From Rhodococcus sp. B50 (GTDB lineage: Bacteria > Actinomycetota > Actinomycetes > Mycobacteriales > Mycobacteriaceae), in the NCBI RefSeq assembly GCF_013602415.1, contig NZ_WPAG02000002.1, positions 868,001 to 932,000 of the forward strand: a DNA stretch of 64,000 nucleotides, given 5' to 3'. The notes below the pieces were generated by a model, which did no database searches, was not told where the DNA came from, and saw only the letters and a program-made list of their open reading frames with translations. This document shows positions 8,961 through 17,225 of the stretch, in pieces (the stretch's first letter is position 1; the number at the start of each line of letters is the position of its first letter). The translations under genes were made by a program, and so were the position numbers.

Positions 8961-9054
8961 TCGTTCCGACTGCCGGACCGCAGTGGAGTCCTGAGGGCTG
9001 CAGTGACTCCCGGTCCCTTCCCGCGGCGGGCCTCACGATCATGTGAGGCCCGCC
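8961..9054 (+). ncRNA. candidate iron-regulated small RNA (MrsI-like by position)
   Basis: A predicted transcript of roughly 95 nucleotides runs from the promoter at 8926-8955 to a perfect terminator hairpin. Its middle can fold into a long hairpin: GGACCG (8975-8980) pairs with CGGTCC (9011-9016), and GGAGTC (8985-8990) with GACTCC (9005-9010). That leaves a G-rich apical loop around AGGGCTG, a plausible seed. The locus lies between blaI and the hotdog thioesterase gene. In M. tuberculosis (from memory) the iron-sparing small RNA MrsI/ncRv11846 is encoded between Rv1846c (blaI) and Rv1847 (the thioesterase). Homology to MrsI is inferred from position and regulation only. Confidence 0.6.
9025..9054 (+). 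terminator. perfect 12-bp-stem intrinsic terminator
   Basis: GGCGGGCCTCAC and GTGAGGCCCGCC form a perfect 12-base-pair stem with a six-base loop. No long U-tract follows, as is common in actinobacteria. It would end the small RNA and insulate the ABC exporter gene. Confidence 0.8.
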
Positions 9055-9173
9055 GTCGTGTATCCGGCGTCCCCCACCCCGGCGCCATGTCGGCTCGCGA
9101 ACCGCCGCCCACCCCGCCGCACCCCACCTACGATGCGAAGACCGGGCGCTGCGAGAAGTGAGGCCGCCGAGTC

Positions 9174-10964
9174 ATGGACGACGAAGGCAACGACAACGAC
9201 AGCATCGAGCACACAGCGGTCATCGACCGCCCCCGCGCCGGCGCACTGTGGGATCTGACCCGAAGACACCGACGACCGCTGCTGGCCGCCATGCTCCTGT
9301 CCGTGCTGTCGGCAGCGGTGAGCCTGGCGCAACCGGTGGTGGTCGGCCGGCTGATCTCCGCCGTCGGCGACGGCGCCGCGGTCGCGACCTCGGTGTGGCT
9401 CCTGCTCGCACTGCTGGTCGCCTCCGCCCTGGTCGGCGGCATCCAGTACTTCCTGCTCCAACGCACCGCCGAAGGCGTCGTGTACTCGGCGCGCACCGCT
9501 TTGATCGGCCGGGTGCTGCGCCTGCCGATGCTCGAATACCGCTCCCGCTCCGTCGGCGATCTGGTCTCCCGCGTCGGCTCGGACACCACCGCCCTGCGCG
9601 CCGCGCTCACCGGCGGTCTCGTCGAACTCGTCGGCGCCGTCGTCCTCGCCGTCGGCGCGGTGACGGCGATGCTGCTGCTCGACCCGTGGCTGACCGCCGG
9701 GACCGTCCTCGTCGTGGTGGCCGTCGTGGTGATGACGGTGCAGTTCGCGCGGCGACTCGAGAAACTGACCTTCGCGGCCCAGACGCAGCTCGGTGCGCTC
9801 ACCGGCGACCTCGAACAGGCCCTCACCGGGATCGGGGTGGTGCGCGCCGCGAACGCCACCGACCGCATCGACACCGGCCTGCACCGCCGCGCCCGCGGGG
9901 TGTACGACGTCGGCCTCCGCACCGCCAGGGTCGGCGCGGTGATCGAACCGGTCGGGCAGGTCGTCACCCACGCCGTGCTGCTGCTCATCCTCGGCGCCGG
10001 CGGTTACCGGGTGGCCGCCGGGCATCTCAGCATCGCCGAACTCATCACGTTCGTGCTGTTCCTGCTGCTGCTCATGACCCCCGTCAACGTGGTCTTCGGC
10101 GCCATCCGCTCGCTGGCCGCGGCCTGGGGTGCCCTCGCCCGCATCACCGACATCGACCGCATCCCCGCCGAGGACGCCCACGACACCACCACCTGCGACC
10201 GTCTCCCGGCGGTCTCCGACTCGCAGCCGATGCTGCGCGTGCACCGGGTGCGTTTCGCCTATCCCCGGCACCACACACGACCGGCCCTCGAGGAGGTCAG
10301 CTTCACGGTGCCGCGCGGCTCCCGGACCGCGATCGTCGGCCCGTCCGGCGCCGGTAAATCCACCCTCCTCGCGTTGATCGAACGGTTCTACGATCCGGAC
10401 GACGGGCGCATCGAACTCGGTGGCATCGACATCGCCGCCCTGCCGCGGCGGGTGCTGCGCGCCGGCATCGGCTACGTCGAGCAGCACGGGCACGCGGTGG
10501 CGGGCAGCATCCGCGACAATCTGCGGCTCGCCGCCCCGGAGGTGACCGACCGGCAGTGCCGCGAGGCCCTCGCCGCGGTCGGCCTCGACGGTCGCATCGG
10601 CCGCGAACCCGACGGGCTCGACACCCCGATCGGCGACAACGGCATCCGCCTGTCCGGCGGGGAGCGGCAACGCCTGGCCATCGCCCGGGTGCTGCTGGCC
10701 GAACCGCCGCTGCTGTTGCTCGACGAGCCGACCTCGAGCCTGGACAGTCGCAACGAGGAGTTGTTCCAACGCGCCCTCGAGACCGTCGGCGGCCGGCACA
10801 CCGTGGTGATCGTCGCGCACCGGCTGGCCACCGTGCTCGACGCCGACCAGATCGTCGTCCTCGACGACGGACGCGTCCACGCCGTCGGCACCCACACCGA
10901 ACTGCTCGAGCGCAGCGAGCTGTATCGGGAACTGGCGCGGCGTCAACTCATCGGGGCGCCGTAG
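9174..10964 (+). CDS. ABC exporter, fused membrane and ATPase domains
   Basis: A 596-residue half-transporter. Six membrane helices occupy about residues 30-320, followed by a nucleotide-binding domain. Visible ATPase marks are Walker A GPSGAGKST near 393, the signature LSGGERQRLAIARVLL, Walker B LLLLLDEPTSSLD and the H-loop IVAHRL. Such proteins work as dimers in the plasma membrane and export lipids, peptides or drugs. Its place beside iron-box genes suggests siderophore handling, but no iron box was found in its own leader. The ATG at 9174 is the first good start downstream of the terminator. Confidence 0.88.
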   Translation: MDDEGNDNDSIEHTAVIDRPRAGALWDLTRRHRRPLLAAMLLSVLSAAVSLAQPVVVGRLISAVGDGAAVATSVWLLLALLVASALVGGIQYFLLQRTAEGVVYSARTALIGRVLRLPMLEYRSRSVGDLVSRVGSDTTALRAALTGGLVELVGAVVLAVGAVTAMLLLDPWLTAGTVLVVVAVVVMTVQFARRLEKLTFAAQTQLGALTGDLEQALTGIGVVRAANATDRIDTGLHRRARGVYDVGLRTARVGAVIEPVGQVVTHAVLLLILGAGGYRVAAGHLSIAELITFVLFLLLLMTPVNVVFGAIRSLAAAWGALARITDIDRIPAEDAHDTTTCDRLPAVSDSQPMLRVHRVRFAYPRHHTRPALEEVSFTVPRGSRTAIVGPSGAGKSTLLALIERFYDPDDGRIELGGIDIAALPRRVLRAGIGYVEQHGHAVAGSIRDNLRLAAPEVTDRQCREALAAVGLDGRIGREPDGLDTPIGDNGIRLSGGERQRLAIARVLLAEPPLLLLDEPTSSLDSRNEELFQRALETVGGRHTVVIVAHRLATVLDADQIVVLDDGRVHAVGTHTELLERSELYRELARRQLIGAP

Positions 10965-11065
10965 CGCAGAACCTGCGGGTTCCCGAGCCGCTCGGACTGC
11001 CGACGAATCGCACTGCCGAAGGTCAGGGGATGGCCCGACCCACGCAGCAGTGTGATGATCGACCG

Positions 11066-11551
11066 GTGACCACGCTGTGGATGATCGAGGACCTCGAGCC
11101 GTGGCCCGACCAACCCGCCCCCGGGCAGGTGTGCGAACCGACCACCTCCTGGACCACACCCGGTGCGACGGACTGCATCCGCGAACTCGTGCGCGTCATT
11201 CCCGCCCGCGTCGAGCAGAGCACCGTCGACGATCGTGTCGAACTGCTCGCCCATCTCGGTCACGGATTCACCACCGTCCTCCCACCGCAGCTCGACACCC
11301 TCGGAGAGGTCGTGCTGACGGGACATCTCGTGTGGGACCGCTACCTGTGGATGACCCACCGCACCCGACCCGAAGGTCGAGTGCTGGTCGCCGAACGCCA
11401 CCCGGTGATCCAACGGACGACGAGGATCCCGACCGAGGACGCGGGTTGGTACGGCGTCGAGTACGAGGGCGCGCGGACCGTGCATCGATTCGGGCCGATC
11501 CCCGGCGGCTACTCGATCGTCGCCTACGCACTGCTGGTGACGCTGCAGTGA
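11066..11551 (+). CDS. hypothetical protein
   Basis: A 161-residue protein starting at a GTG (VTTLWMIEDLEPW); an in-frame ATG at 11030 would add 12 residues. No good ribosome-binding site helps either start. It is rich in Trp, Pro and Thr and has no signal peptide or membrane segment. The coding strand shows normal third-position GC and the opposite-strand frame looks like a shadow. I do not recognise the family. Confidence 0.55.
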   Translation: MTTLWMIEDLEPWPDQPAPGQVCEPTTSWTTPGATDCIRELVRVIPARVEQSTVDDRVELLAHLGHGFTTVLPPQLDTLGEVVLTGHLVWDRYLWMTHRTRPEGRVLVAERHPVIQRTTRIPTEDAGWYGVEYEGARTVHRFGPIPGGYSIVAYALLVTLQ

Positions 11552-11671
11552 CCACCCCCCGCGTGCCGTGGTCGGACGCGACCTTCCGAAAACCGCCATG
11601 TCCTACCATCGTTCGACGGCCCCCTGTCCCGGCGGCCGGTCGACCGCACGCACGAACAAGGGAAAACCCGT

Positions 11672-12121
11672 ATGAGCGACCAGTCCACCTCCACCCCGGC
11701 GCAGCACGATGTGCAGTCGATCAACGCCACCAACGAGACCGGTTTCAACACCGCCCTCGGTCTCGAGTTCGTCGAGCTCGGCCCCGACCTCGCGCGGGCC
11801 CGCTGGACCATCACCCCGGCGCAGCACCAGCCCTACGGCATCGTGCACGGCGGGGTGTACTGCGCGGTGATCGAAACCGTCGCCAGCGTCGCCGGCGCCA
11901 CCTGGCTGGGGGACAAGGGCAATGTCGTCGGGGTCAACAACAACACCGATTTTCTCCGCGCGACCCGTGAAGGTGTGCTCACCGCCACCGGCACCCCCGT
12001 GCACCGCGGCCGCACCCAGCAGGTGTGGCGGGTGGAGATCGTCGACGAGCAGGACCGCCTCGTCGCACAGGGACAGGTGCGCCTCGCCAACATCACGCAC
12101 GCGGACCGCATCGCGCACTGA
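11672..12121 (+). CDS. hotdog-fold thioesterase (PaaI family)
   Basis: A 149-residue single hotdog domain. The core helix region reads HQPYGIVHGGVYCAVIETVAS near residues 50-70, with the GxxHGG signature of PaaI-type acyl-CoA thioesterases. NNTDFLRATREGVLTATG follows as the typical strand pair. These are cytoplasmic tetramers that hydrolyse acyl- or aryl-CoA thioesters. From memory the mycobacterial neighbour of blaI (Rv1847) is the same kind of protein; here the iron island separates the two. Confidence 0.87.
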   Translation: MSDQSTSTPAQHDVQSINATNETGFNTALGLEFVELGPDLARARWTITPAQHQPYGIVHGGVYCAVIETVASVAGATWLGDKGNVVGVNNNTDFLRATREGVLTATGTPVHRGRTQQVWRVEIVDEQDRLVAQGQVRLANITHADRIAH

Positions 12122-12193
12122 CAGCCCCAGGCCCGCCACCCCGCAGACCGACGGCTCCGGCCGGAACGAGATTCCCGGCCGGAGCGACCAGCG

Positions 12194-13615
12194 TCAGCCC
12201 GCGGCCTGCGCCCCACCCCGGCCCGGCGCGGCCGACGTCTCCGCGGAACGTTCCTCGGCCGCTTCGGAGGCGTCGTTCGGGCCCTCCGACCGCATATGTT
12301 CGATCGCCATCCGGGCGAACACCTGCTGTTCGGTCGCCGCCATCTCGTTGCGGCCGGCGGAGAAGAACGCCTGCGCCCACGACAGCAACGTCGACACCTT
12401 CGACGAGAACCCCACCAGGTACAGCAGGTGGATGAACAACCATGCCACCCAGCCCAGGAACCCGCTGATCTCGAGCTTGCCGACCTTCGCGACCGCACTG
12501 AACCGCGAGATCGTCGCCATGCTGCCCTTGTCGAAATACTTGAACGGTTCCCGATGCGTCGGGTCGACGCCGTCCAGCGAGGCGATGATCTGCCGGGCCG
12601 CGTACTTGCCGCCCTGCATCGCCACCTGCGCCAGACCGGGCAGCTTGTTCAGCGACATCATGTCGCCGATGACGAACACGTTCGGATGCCCCGGCAGCGT
12701 CAGATCCGGCAGCACCTCCACCCGGCCGGCGCGGTCGATCTGCGCACCGGACTGTTCGGCGAGCTGCTTGCCGAGCGGGCTGGCCGACACCCCGGCCGAC
12801 CACACCTTGCACTGGGATTCGATGCGCCGCTGCGAACCGTCCTTCTCCTTGACCGTCAAACCGTCGGCGTCGACGTCGGTGACCATCGCTCCGAGCTGGA
12901 TCTCCACCCCGAGCCGCTCGAGGGTGTTGCGGGCCTTGCGGCTGAGCTTGCCGCCGTAGACCGGCAACACATCGGAGGCACCGTCGAGCAGCACCACCCG
13001 AGCCTCCGTCGGATCGATGTTGCGGAAGGTGCCCTTGAGGGTGCGGCGCGAGAGCTCCGCGATCTGCCCCGCCAACTCCACCCCGGTCGGGCCGGCACCG
13101 ACCACCACGAAGGTCAGCAGCCGGGCACGTTCCTCGTGATCATGCGACAGTTCGGCCTGCTCGAACGCCCCGAGGATGCGGCCCCGCAACTCCAGGGCGT
13201 CGTCGATGGTCTTCATGCCCGGCGCGAACTCGGCGAACTGATCGTTGCCGAAATAGGACTGACCGGCCCCGGCCGCGACGATGAGACTGTCGAATCCGGT
13301 GGTGGTGTAGCGCTCGAGGAAGCGGGAGGTCACCGTCCGGTTCTCCAGGTCGATCTTCTCGACGTCCCCGAGCAGCACCTGCGCGTTCTTCTGTTTGCGC
13401 AGCACCATGCGGGTCGCGGGGGCGATGTCGCCGACCGACAGGATGCCCGTCGCCACCTGGTACAGCAACGGCTGGAACAGGTGATGGGTGGTGCGCGCCA
13501 CGACCGTGACGTCCACATCGGCACGAGCCAGGGCCTGGGTTCCGAACAGCCCACCGAAACCGGATCCGATCACGACCACACGATGACGGCGGGGTTCGGT
13601 CTGCTCGATGCTCAT
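12194..13615 (-). CDS. ndh: type II NADH dehydrogenase
   Basis: A 473-residue, non-proton-pumping NADH:menaquinone oxidoreductase. The FAD-binding motif VVIGSGFGGLFG lies at about residues 14-25, the NADH-binding motif FVVVGAGPTGVELAGQIAEL near 168-188, and FVIGDM before the C-terminal region. A hydrophobic stretch (FLGWVAWLFIHLLYLVGF) near residue 385 anchors it to the membrane. A charged tail rich in Glu, Ala and Ser follows. The frame is open far upstream, but the ATG at 13615 gives the family's normal length and N-terminus. Confidence 0.95.
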   Translation of the reverse strand: MSIEQTEPRRHRVVVIGSGFGGLFGTQALARADVDVTVVARTTHHLFQPLLYQVATGILSVGDIAPATRMVLRKQKNAQVLLGDVEKIDLENRTVTSRFLERYTTTGFDSLIVAAGAGQSYFGNDQFAEFAPGMKTIDDALELRGRILGAFEQAELSHDHEERARLLTFVVVGAGPTGVELAGQIAELSRRTLKGTFRNIDPTEARVVLLDGASDVLPVYGGKLSRKARNTLERLGVEIQLGAMVTDVDADGLTVKEKDGSQRRIESQCKVWSAGVSASPLGKQLAEQSGAQIDRAGRVEVLPDLTLPGHPNVFVIGDMMSLNKLPGLAQVAMQGGKYAARQIIASLDGVDPTHREPFKYFDKGSMATISRFSAVAKVGKLEISGFLGWVAWLFIHLLYLVGFSSKVSTLLSWAQAFFSAGRNEMAATEQQVFARMAIEHMRSEGPNDASEAAEERSAETSAAPGRGGAQAAG

Positions 13616-13713
13616 GGATGCTCCTTCACGTCGCCGGATGGATCGATCCCCAGTCTTGCAGTTGCCGCGCCCGCCCACAGCGCAACCGGTGAGCCCACCG
13701 GCCCCCTGCGGGC

Positions 13714-14769
13714 TCAGTCCTGCTCGGCCCCGCGCGGCTCGCGCCCGGGGCCGAGCAGCCCGTAGACGGGGTTGTGCCGCGCGGCGTGCCGCACCGCATC
13801 GTTGGTCGCCGAGGTGTACACCTGCACCGTCTGCAACGAGCGATGCCCGAGCAGTTGCTGCAACTCCACCATCGTCGCGCCGCTGTCGGCCAGGCTGGTG
13901 GCGAAGGTGTGCCGCAGCGCGTGGGCGAGCGCGCCGCGTTTGCGCTCCGACTCGATGCCCGCGCGGCGGTAGATGCGCCGCACCCGGTACTGCAGGGTGC
14001 CGCGGGTGATGCGCCTGCCGTCCGCGCCGACGAACAACGGATCGGCCGGATCGTGCCGTTCCCACACCGGCAGCTCGTCGCGGTCGCGGTTGCGGCGCCG
14101 CGCGGCGGGGAACCGGGCGTAGCGTTCCTCGAGATAGGCGGAGACGATCGCCGTCCAACTGTCCTCGAGGGGAATCTCCCGCTCGATCGCGCCCTTGCCG
14201 AGCACCCGCAGCACCGGTGCTTCCCGGCCGCCGAGGATGCTGCCCACATCGAGCCGGATCAGCTCGTCGGAGCGGATGCCGGTGAGCAGCAGGGTGGCGA
14301 TGAGCGCCAGATCGCGTTGCGGCCAGTCCCGCACCGCTTCGGCCGGGCGTTGCGCCTCCATCGTGATGGTGTCGACGAGCTGATTGATCGCGGTGGGGGA
14401 GAACGCTTTCGGGGTGTGTTGCGGTTTCTTCGGCTGCGCGATCGACGCCATCGGGTTGCCCTCCGAGACTCCTTCGGAGACGAGGAAGTTGCAGAAGTTG
14501 TTCCACACCGACCAGGCGCGGCGCACCGACGCCGGTTGCCGCTCGGCGGCGAACACCGCGAACGCCGAGCGCATCCCCCGCACCGTCACATCACCGAGCG
14601 TCAGAGTCTCCTCCGGTGCCCCGCGCACTGCGGCGAGGTGCGTGCGCACCGCGTACAGATCGAGCCGATAGGCCTTGACGGTGTGCGGGGACCGCTTCGC
14701 CGTCTGCAAGGTCTCCAGATACGACCCGATCCAGTCCGACAATCCCGGCTCGGTCGCGCTGCCCGCCAC
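13714..14769 (-). CDS. tyrosine recombinase/integrase family protein
   Basis: A 351-residue protein. The N-terminal SAM-like core-binding domain (SYLETLQTAKRSPHTVKAYRLDL) is followed by a catalytic domain with all expected residues: Arg in TGIRSDELIRL, HALRHT supplying His-x-x-Arg, LGHRSLQTVQVYT supplying the second His and the nucleophile Tyr. The GTG at 14769 is chosen because GGGAGGAG lies just upstream and the following domain starts at the normal place. No tRNA, excisionase or attachment repeats are nearby, so it may be a stand-alone Xer-like enzyme or a remnant rather than an active element. Confidence 0.85.
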   Translation of the reverse strand: MAGSATEPGLSDWIGSYLETLQTAKRSPHTVKAYRLDLYAVRTHLAAVRGAPEETLTLGDVTVRGMRSAFAVFAAERQPASVRRAWSVWNNFCNFLVSEGVSEGNPMASIAQPKKPQHTPKAFSPTAINQLVDTITMEAQRPAEAVRDWPQRDLALIATLLLTGIRSDELIRLDVGSILGGREAPVLRVLGKGAIEREIPLEDSWTAIVSAYLEERYARFPAARRRNRDRDELPVWERHDPADPLFVGADGRRITRGTLQYRVRRIYRRAGIESERKRGALAHALRHTFATSLADSGATMVELQQLLGHRSLQTVQVYTSATNDAVRHAARHNPVYGLLGPGREPRGAEQD

Positions 14770-14922
14770 GATGCTCCTCCCGTGAACCACCCGTACAGAT
14801 GTGCGAGTCCAGTGTGACAGCAGGGACCGACGGGACCGCGGAGACCGGGACGTGCTCCGGGTTCGGGTGGACCTTACCGGGGTACGCGTAGGGAACCGAC
14901 CCTTCACGGAGAGGAGCACGTC

Positions 14923-15147
14923 ATGCCCGCCGGTGACGTCGAGACGTTCCATCAGGACGGATCCTGGCACAACCGGATCGAGGGTTCGAGCGACCTGCTC
15001 GGCACCTACGCCACCCGCGAGGAGGCGGTCGCGGCCGGCCGCGACGAGGCACGCCGACGCAAGGTCGAACATCTCGTCCACAACCTGGACGGGACCATCG
15101 GCGAACGCAACACCTACGGCCACGATCCACGCGACATCCCGGGCTGA
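14923..15147 (+). CDS. DUF2188 domain-containing small protein
   Basis: A 74-residue protein with GAGAGGAG ahead of its ATG. The pattern fits the DUF2188 family: a Trp-containing N-terminal strand (DGSWHNRIEG), a central helix with TREEAVAAGRDEARRR, and a C-terminal strand with dG.I.ern.YGhDPrd. The function of the family is unknown. It ends 16 bases before the Fic gene's stop, convergent with it. Confidence 0.75.
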   Translation: MPAGDVETFHQDGSWHNRIEGSSDLLGTYATREEAVAAGRDEARRRKVEHLVHNLDGTIGERNTYGHDPRDIPG

Positions 15148-15162
15148 CCGGGTTTTTCCGGC

Positions 15163-16359
15163 TCAGGCGCGACGGCGTTTGGCACGCGCGGCGAACTCGT
15201 CGAGCACCCGCACCACGTCCTTCGCCTGCCAGATGCGGTTGCGGCGACCCTCGGTGATCTGCGTGAGAATCCCCGCGTCCACCAACCGGTCGATCGCGAT
15301 CTGCGCGTTGGCGCCGGTCACCGACAGCGCCGCCGCGGCCGTGCGGTTGTCGATCACCGGTTGCCGCAGCAGCACGTCCACCAGCCGGTGGACCGCCGAG
15401 TCCCGTCGCGCCGTCACCTCGGAACGCCAGCGCTCCCGCACCGCCTCGAGGTCGGCGACGAGCGTGCGGCCGTTGGCGACCGCCGCGAACGAGGCGTCCA
15501 CGATGGACCGCACGATCGGCCCGATGTCCCCGGCGCGGTAGGCGCCGAGCGCCGCGAAATACTCCGCCGTGTTGTGCAGCAGACCCGCGGAGACCGGCAC
15601 GGCGACACTGCGGGTGAGCTGCCCGCCCCGCAGCATCGCCTGGATCAACGCCCGTCCGACGCGGCCGTTGCCGTCCGGGAAGGGGTGGATGGTCTCGAAC
15701 TGTGCGTGTGCGACCGCGATCTGCGCCACCACCGGCAGATCGTCCCGGTTGGCGAAGACCACCAGATCGTCGATCAGCTCCGGCACCCGCTCGTGGTGCG
15801 GCGGCACGAAGTGGGCGGTGTGCGGGCCCAGGCTGCCGCCGCCGATCCACACCTGCTGCTGCCGCCACCGGCCGGCGATGGCCGGGTCGTCGTGGTCGAG
15901 CAGCGCGTGGTGCATCCGCAGGATCGCGGCGGCATCGATGGCGTCGGAAAGTTCCAGCGCCGCGCGCATGGCGCGTACGTTGCCGACGATGAGGCGGGCG
16001 TTGCGGGAGGCGTGTTCGCCGAGTTCGGCCAGCGCGATCTGCCGGGCGCCGCTGGAGAGGTTCTCGATCTCCGAGCTCGATGCGCTCTCGGTGCGCAGCA
16101 GGATGGAGGCGAAGGGGGCGGTGATGTGGCCGACCTCGACGTCGAAGCGGGTCAGTTCCGTCGCCGCCTCCTCGGTGAGCGCCTGCAGGTCACCGCCGAG
16201 CGGGAGGGGTCGCTGCGCGATGAAGGGGGGTACGGCGGCCCGGTAGGGGCCGGTGGTGAGGCGCCGTTCGCGGCGTGACCCGTAGGCGTCGCTGCCGGTC
16301 CAGGGGTGCTGCTCGTAGTCGAGCGCGGGCCACTGCGGAGGGTCGTCAAGCGATGCCAT
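15163..16359 (-). CDS. Fic family protein with C-terminal winged helix
   Basis: A 398-residue protein. The catalytic Fic motif HPFPDGNGR is at about residues 223-231. Such enzymes transfer AMP (or another nucleotide part) from ATP onto hydroxyls of target proteins. An inhibitory-helix motif of the S-x-x-x-E-N type (SSSEIEN, near residue 95) lies before it, making this a self-inhibited class II Fic. Residues about 325-390 form a winged-helix DNA-binding domain (RTAAAALSVTGANAQIAIDRLVDAG split over helix-turn-helix). A perfect 32-bp palindrome begins 10 bases upstream of the start, so autoregulation is likely. Confidence 0.9.
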   Translation of the reverse strand: MASLDDPPQWPALDYEQHPWTGSDAYGSRRERRLTTGPYRAAVPPFIAQRPLPLGGDLQALTEEAATELTRFDVEVGHITAPFASILLRTESASSSEIENLSSGARQIALAELGEHASRNARLIVGNVRAMRAALELSDAIDAAAILRMHHALLDHDDPAIAGRWRQQQVWIGGGSLGPHTAHFVPPHHERVPELIDDLVVFANRDDLPVVAQIAVAHAQFETIHPFPDGNGRVGRALIQAMLRGGQLTRSVAVPVSAGLLHNTAEYFAALGAYRAGDIGPIVRSIVDASFAAVANGRTLVADLEAVRERWRSEVTARRDSAVHRLVDVLLRQPVIDNRTAAAALSVTGANAQIAIDRLVDAGILTQITEGRRNRIWQAKDVVRVLDEFAARAKRRRA

Positions 16360-16368
16360 CTCCGCAAC

Positions 16369-16400
16369 ATACCATTGGATAGTGCACTATCCAATGGTAT
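16369..16400. promoter_or_regulatory. perfect 32-bp palindrome, probable Fic operator
   Basis: Sixteen-base arms starting ATACCATTGGATAGTG are followed with no spacer by their exact reverse complement. The centre is GTGCAC. It lies between the Fic start (16359) and the divergent ZIP gene (16497). A dyad of this length is far beyond chance and would suit a dimeric winged-helix protein. Confidence 0.75.
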
Positions 16401-16496
16401 GGATGGGTGGGATGCTCGGTTCCCCACGCCGCCACCGGGTATCCGAAGCACCGAAGCAGGGAACAACACACCCATCCCGGACCGGAGGACAGCGCG

Positions 16497-17186
16497 GTGT
16501 GGACGGCAGCGTGGTACGGGCTGGGCACCGCAGTGCCCCTGTTCCTCGGCGCCGTGATCGGCCTGCGCTACGACCTGCCCCGACCGGTGCTCGCCGGATT
16601 GATGGCCTTCGGCGCCGGCGCCATGGTCGCGGCGGTCTCCACCGAACTGTTCGCCCCGGCCTTCGCCGATCAGGGCCTGTGGTCCGCCGGCGGCGCGCTG
16701 ATGCTCGGCACGCTCGTCTACGTCGTCGCCGACCACCTGATCGAGAACAGGCTCGGTCCCGCGGCCCTGGGATGGGCCCTGATGCTCGGCGCGCTGCTCG
16801 ACGGCATCCCGGAGAACGCCGCCCTCGGCACCACCCTCGCCGAGGCGCACTCTGCCGGCCTCGTGCTGCTGGTGGCCGTGGCGGTCGGCAACATCCCCGA
16901 GGCCGTCGCCGGAGCCGCCTCGATGCGCGCGGACTTCCCGCACCGCACCGCCCTGGCCATCTGGGGTGTCACCGCCGTGCTGCTCGTCGCGGTGGTCGTC
17001 GCGGCCGCGGCCTTCGCCGACTCCCTGCCCCCGGCGGGGATCTCCCTGATCCAGGCCTTCGCCGGCGGCGCCACCATCGCCGTCATGGCCGACTCGCTGA
17101 TGCCCGAGGCCTATCGGGAAGGCGGCTGGTGGGTCGGCATCTGCACCGCGGCGGGATTCCTGATCGCCTTCGCGCTCGGCGCATGA
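16497..17186 (+). CDS. ZIP family metal transporter
   Basis: A 229-residue membrane protein with about eight helices. Helix 4 region reads LLDGIPENAALG and helix 5 VGNIPEAVAGA, the paired polar motifs that bind divalent metal in ZIP proteins; here His is replaced by Asp/Asn. A GTG start at 16497 is chosen because CCGGAGG precedes it; an in-frame ATG at 16407 would add a non-membrane tail running close to the palindrome. Expected role is passage of Zn, Fe or Mn across the plasma membrane. Confidence 0.8.
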   Translation: MWTAAWYGLGTAVPLFLGAVIGLRYDLPRPVLAGLMAFGAGAMVAAVSTELFAPAFADQGLWSAGGALMLGTLVYVVADHLIENRLGPAALGWALMLGALLDGIPENAALGTTLAEAHSAGLVLLVAVAVGNIPEAVAGAASMRADFPHRTALAIWGVTAVLLVAVVVAAAAFADSLPPAGISLIQAFAGGATIAVMADSLMPEAYREGGWWVGICTAAGFLIAFALGA

Positions 17187-17225
17187 ACCGGCCCGCCCGG
17201 CACGCTCGCGACGCGGCGGTCTCCG

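Noticed and set aside
9039..11159. Minus-strand frame of 706 codons opposite the ABC exporter
   Set aside because: Antisense shadow; the exporter on the plus strand has every ATPase motif.
13714..14922. Integrated phage or genomic island
   Set aside because: Only the recombinase is present; neighbours are housekeeping genes and no attachment repeats or phage genes were seen.
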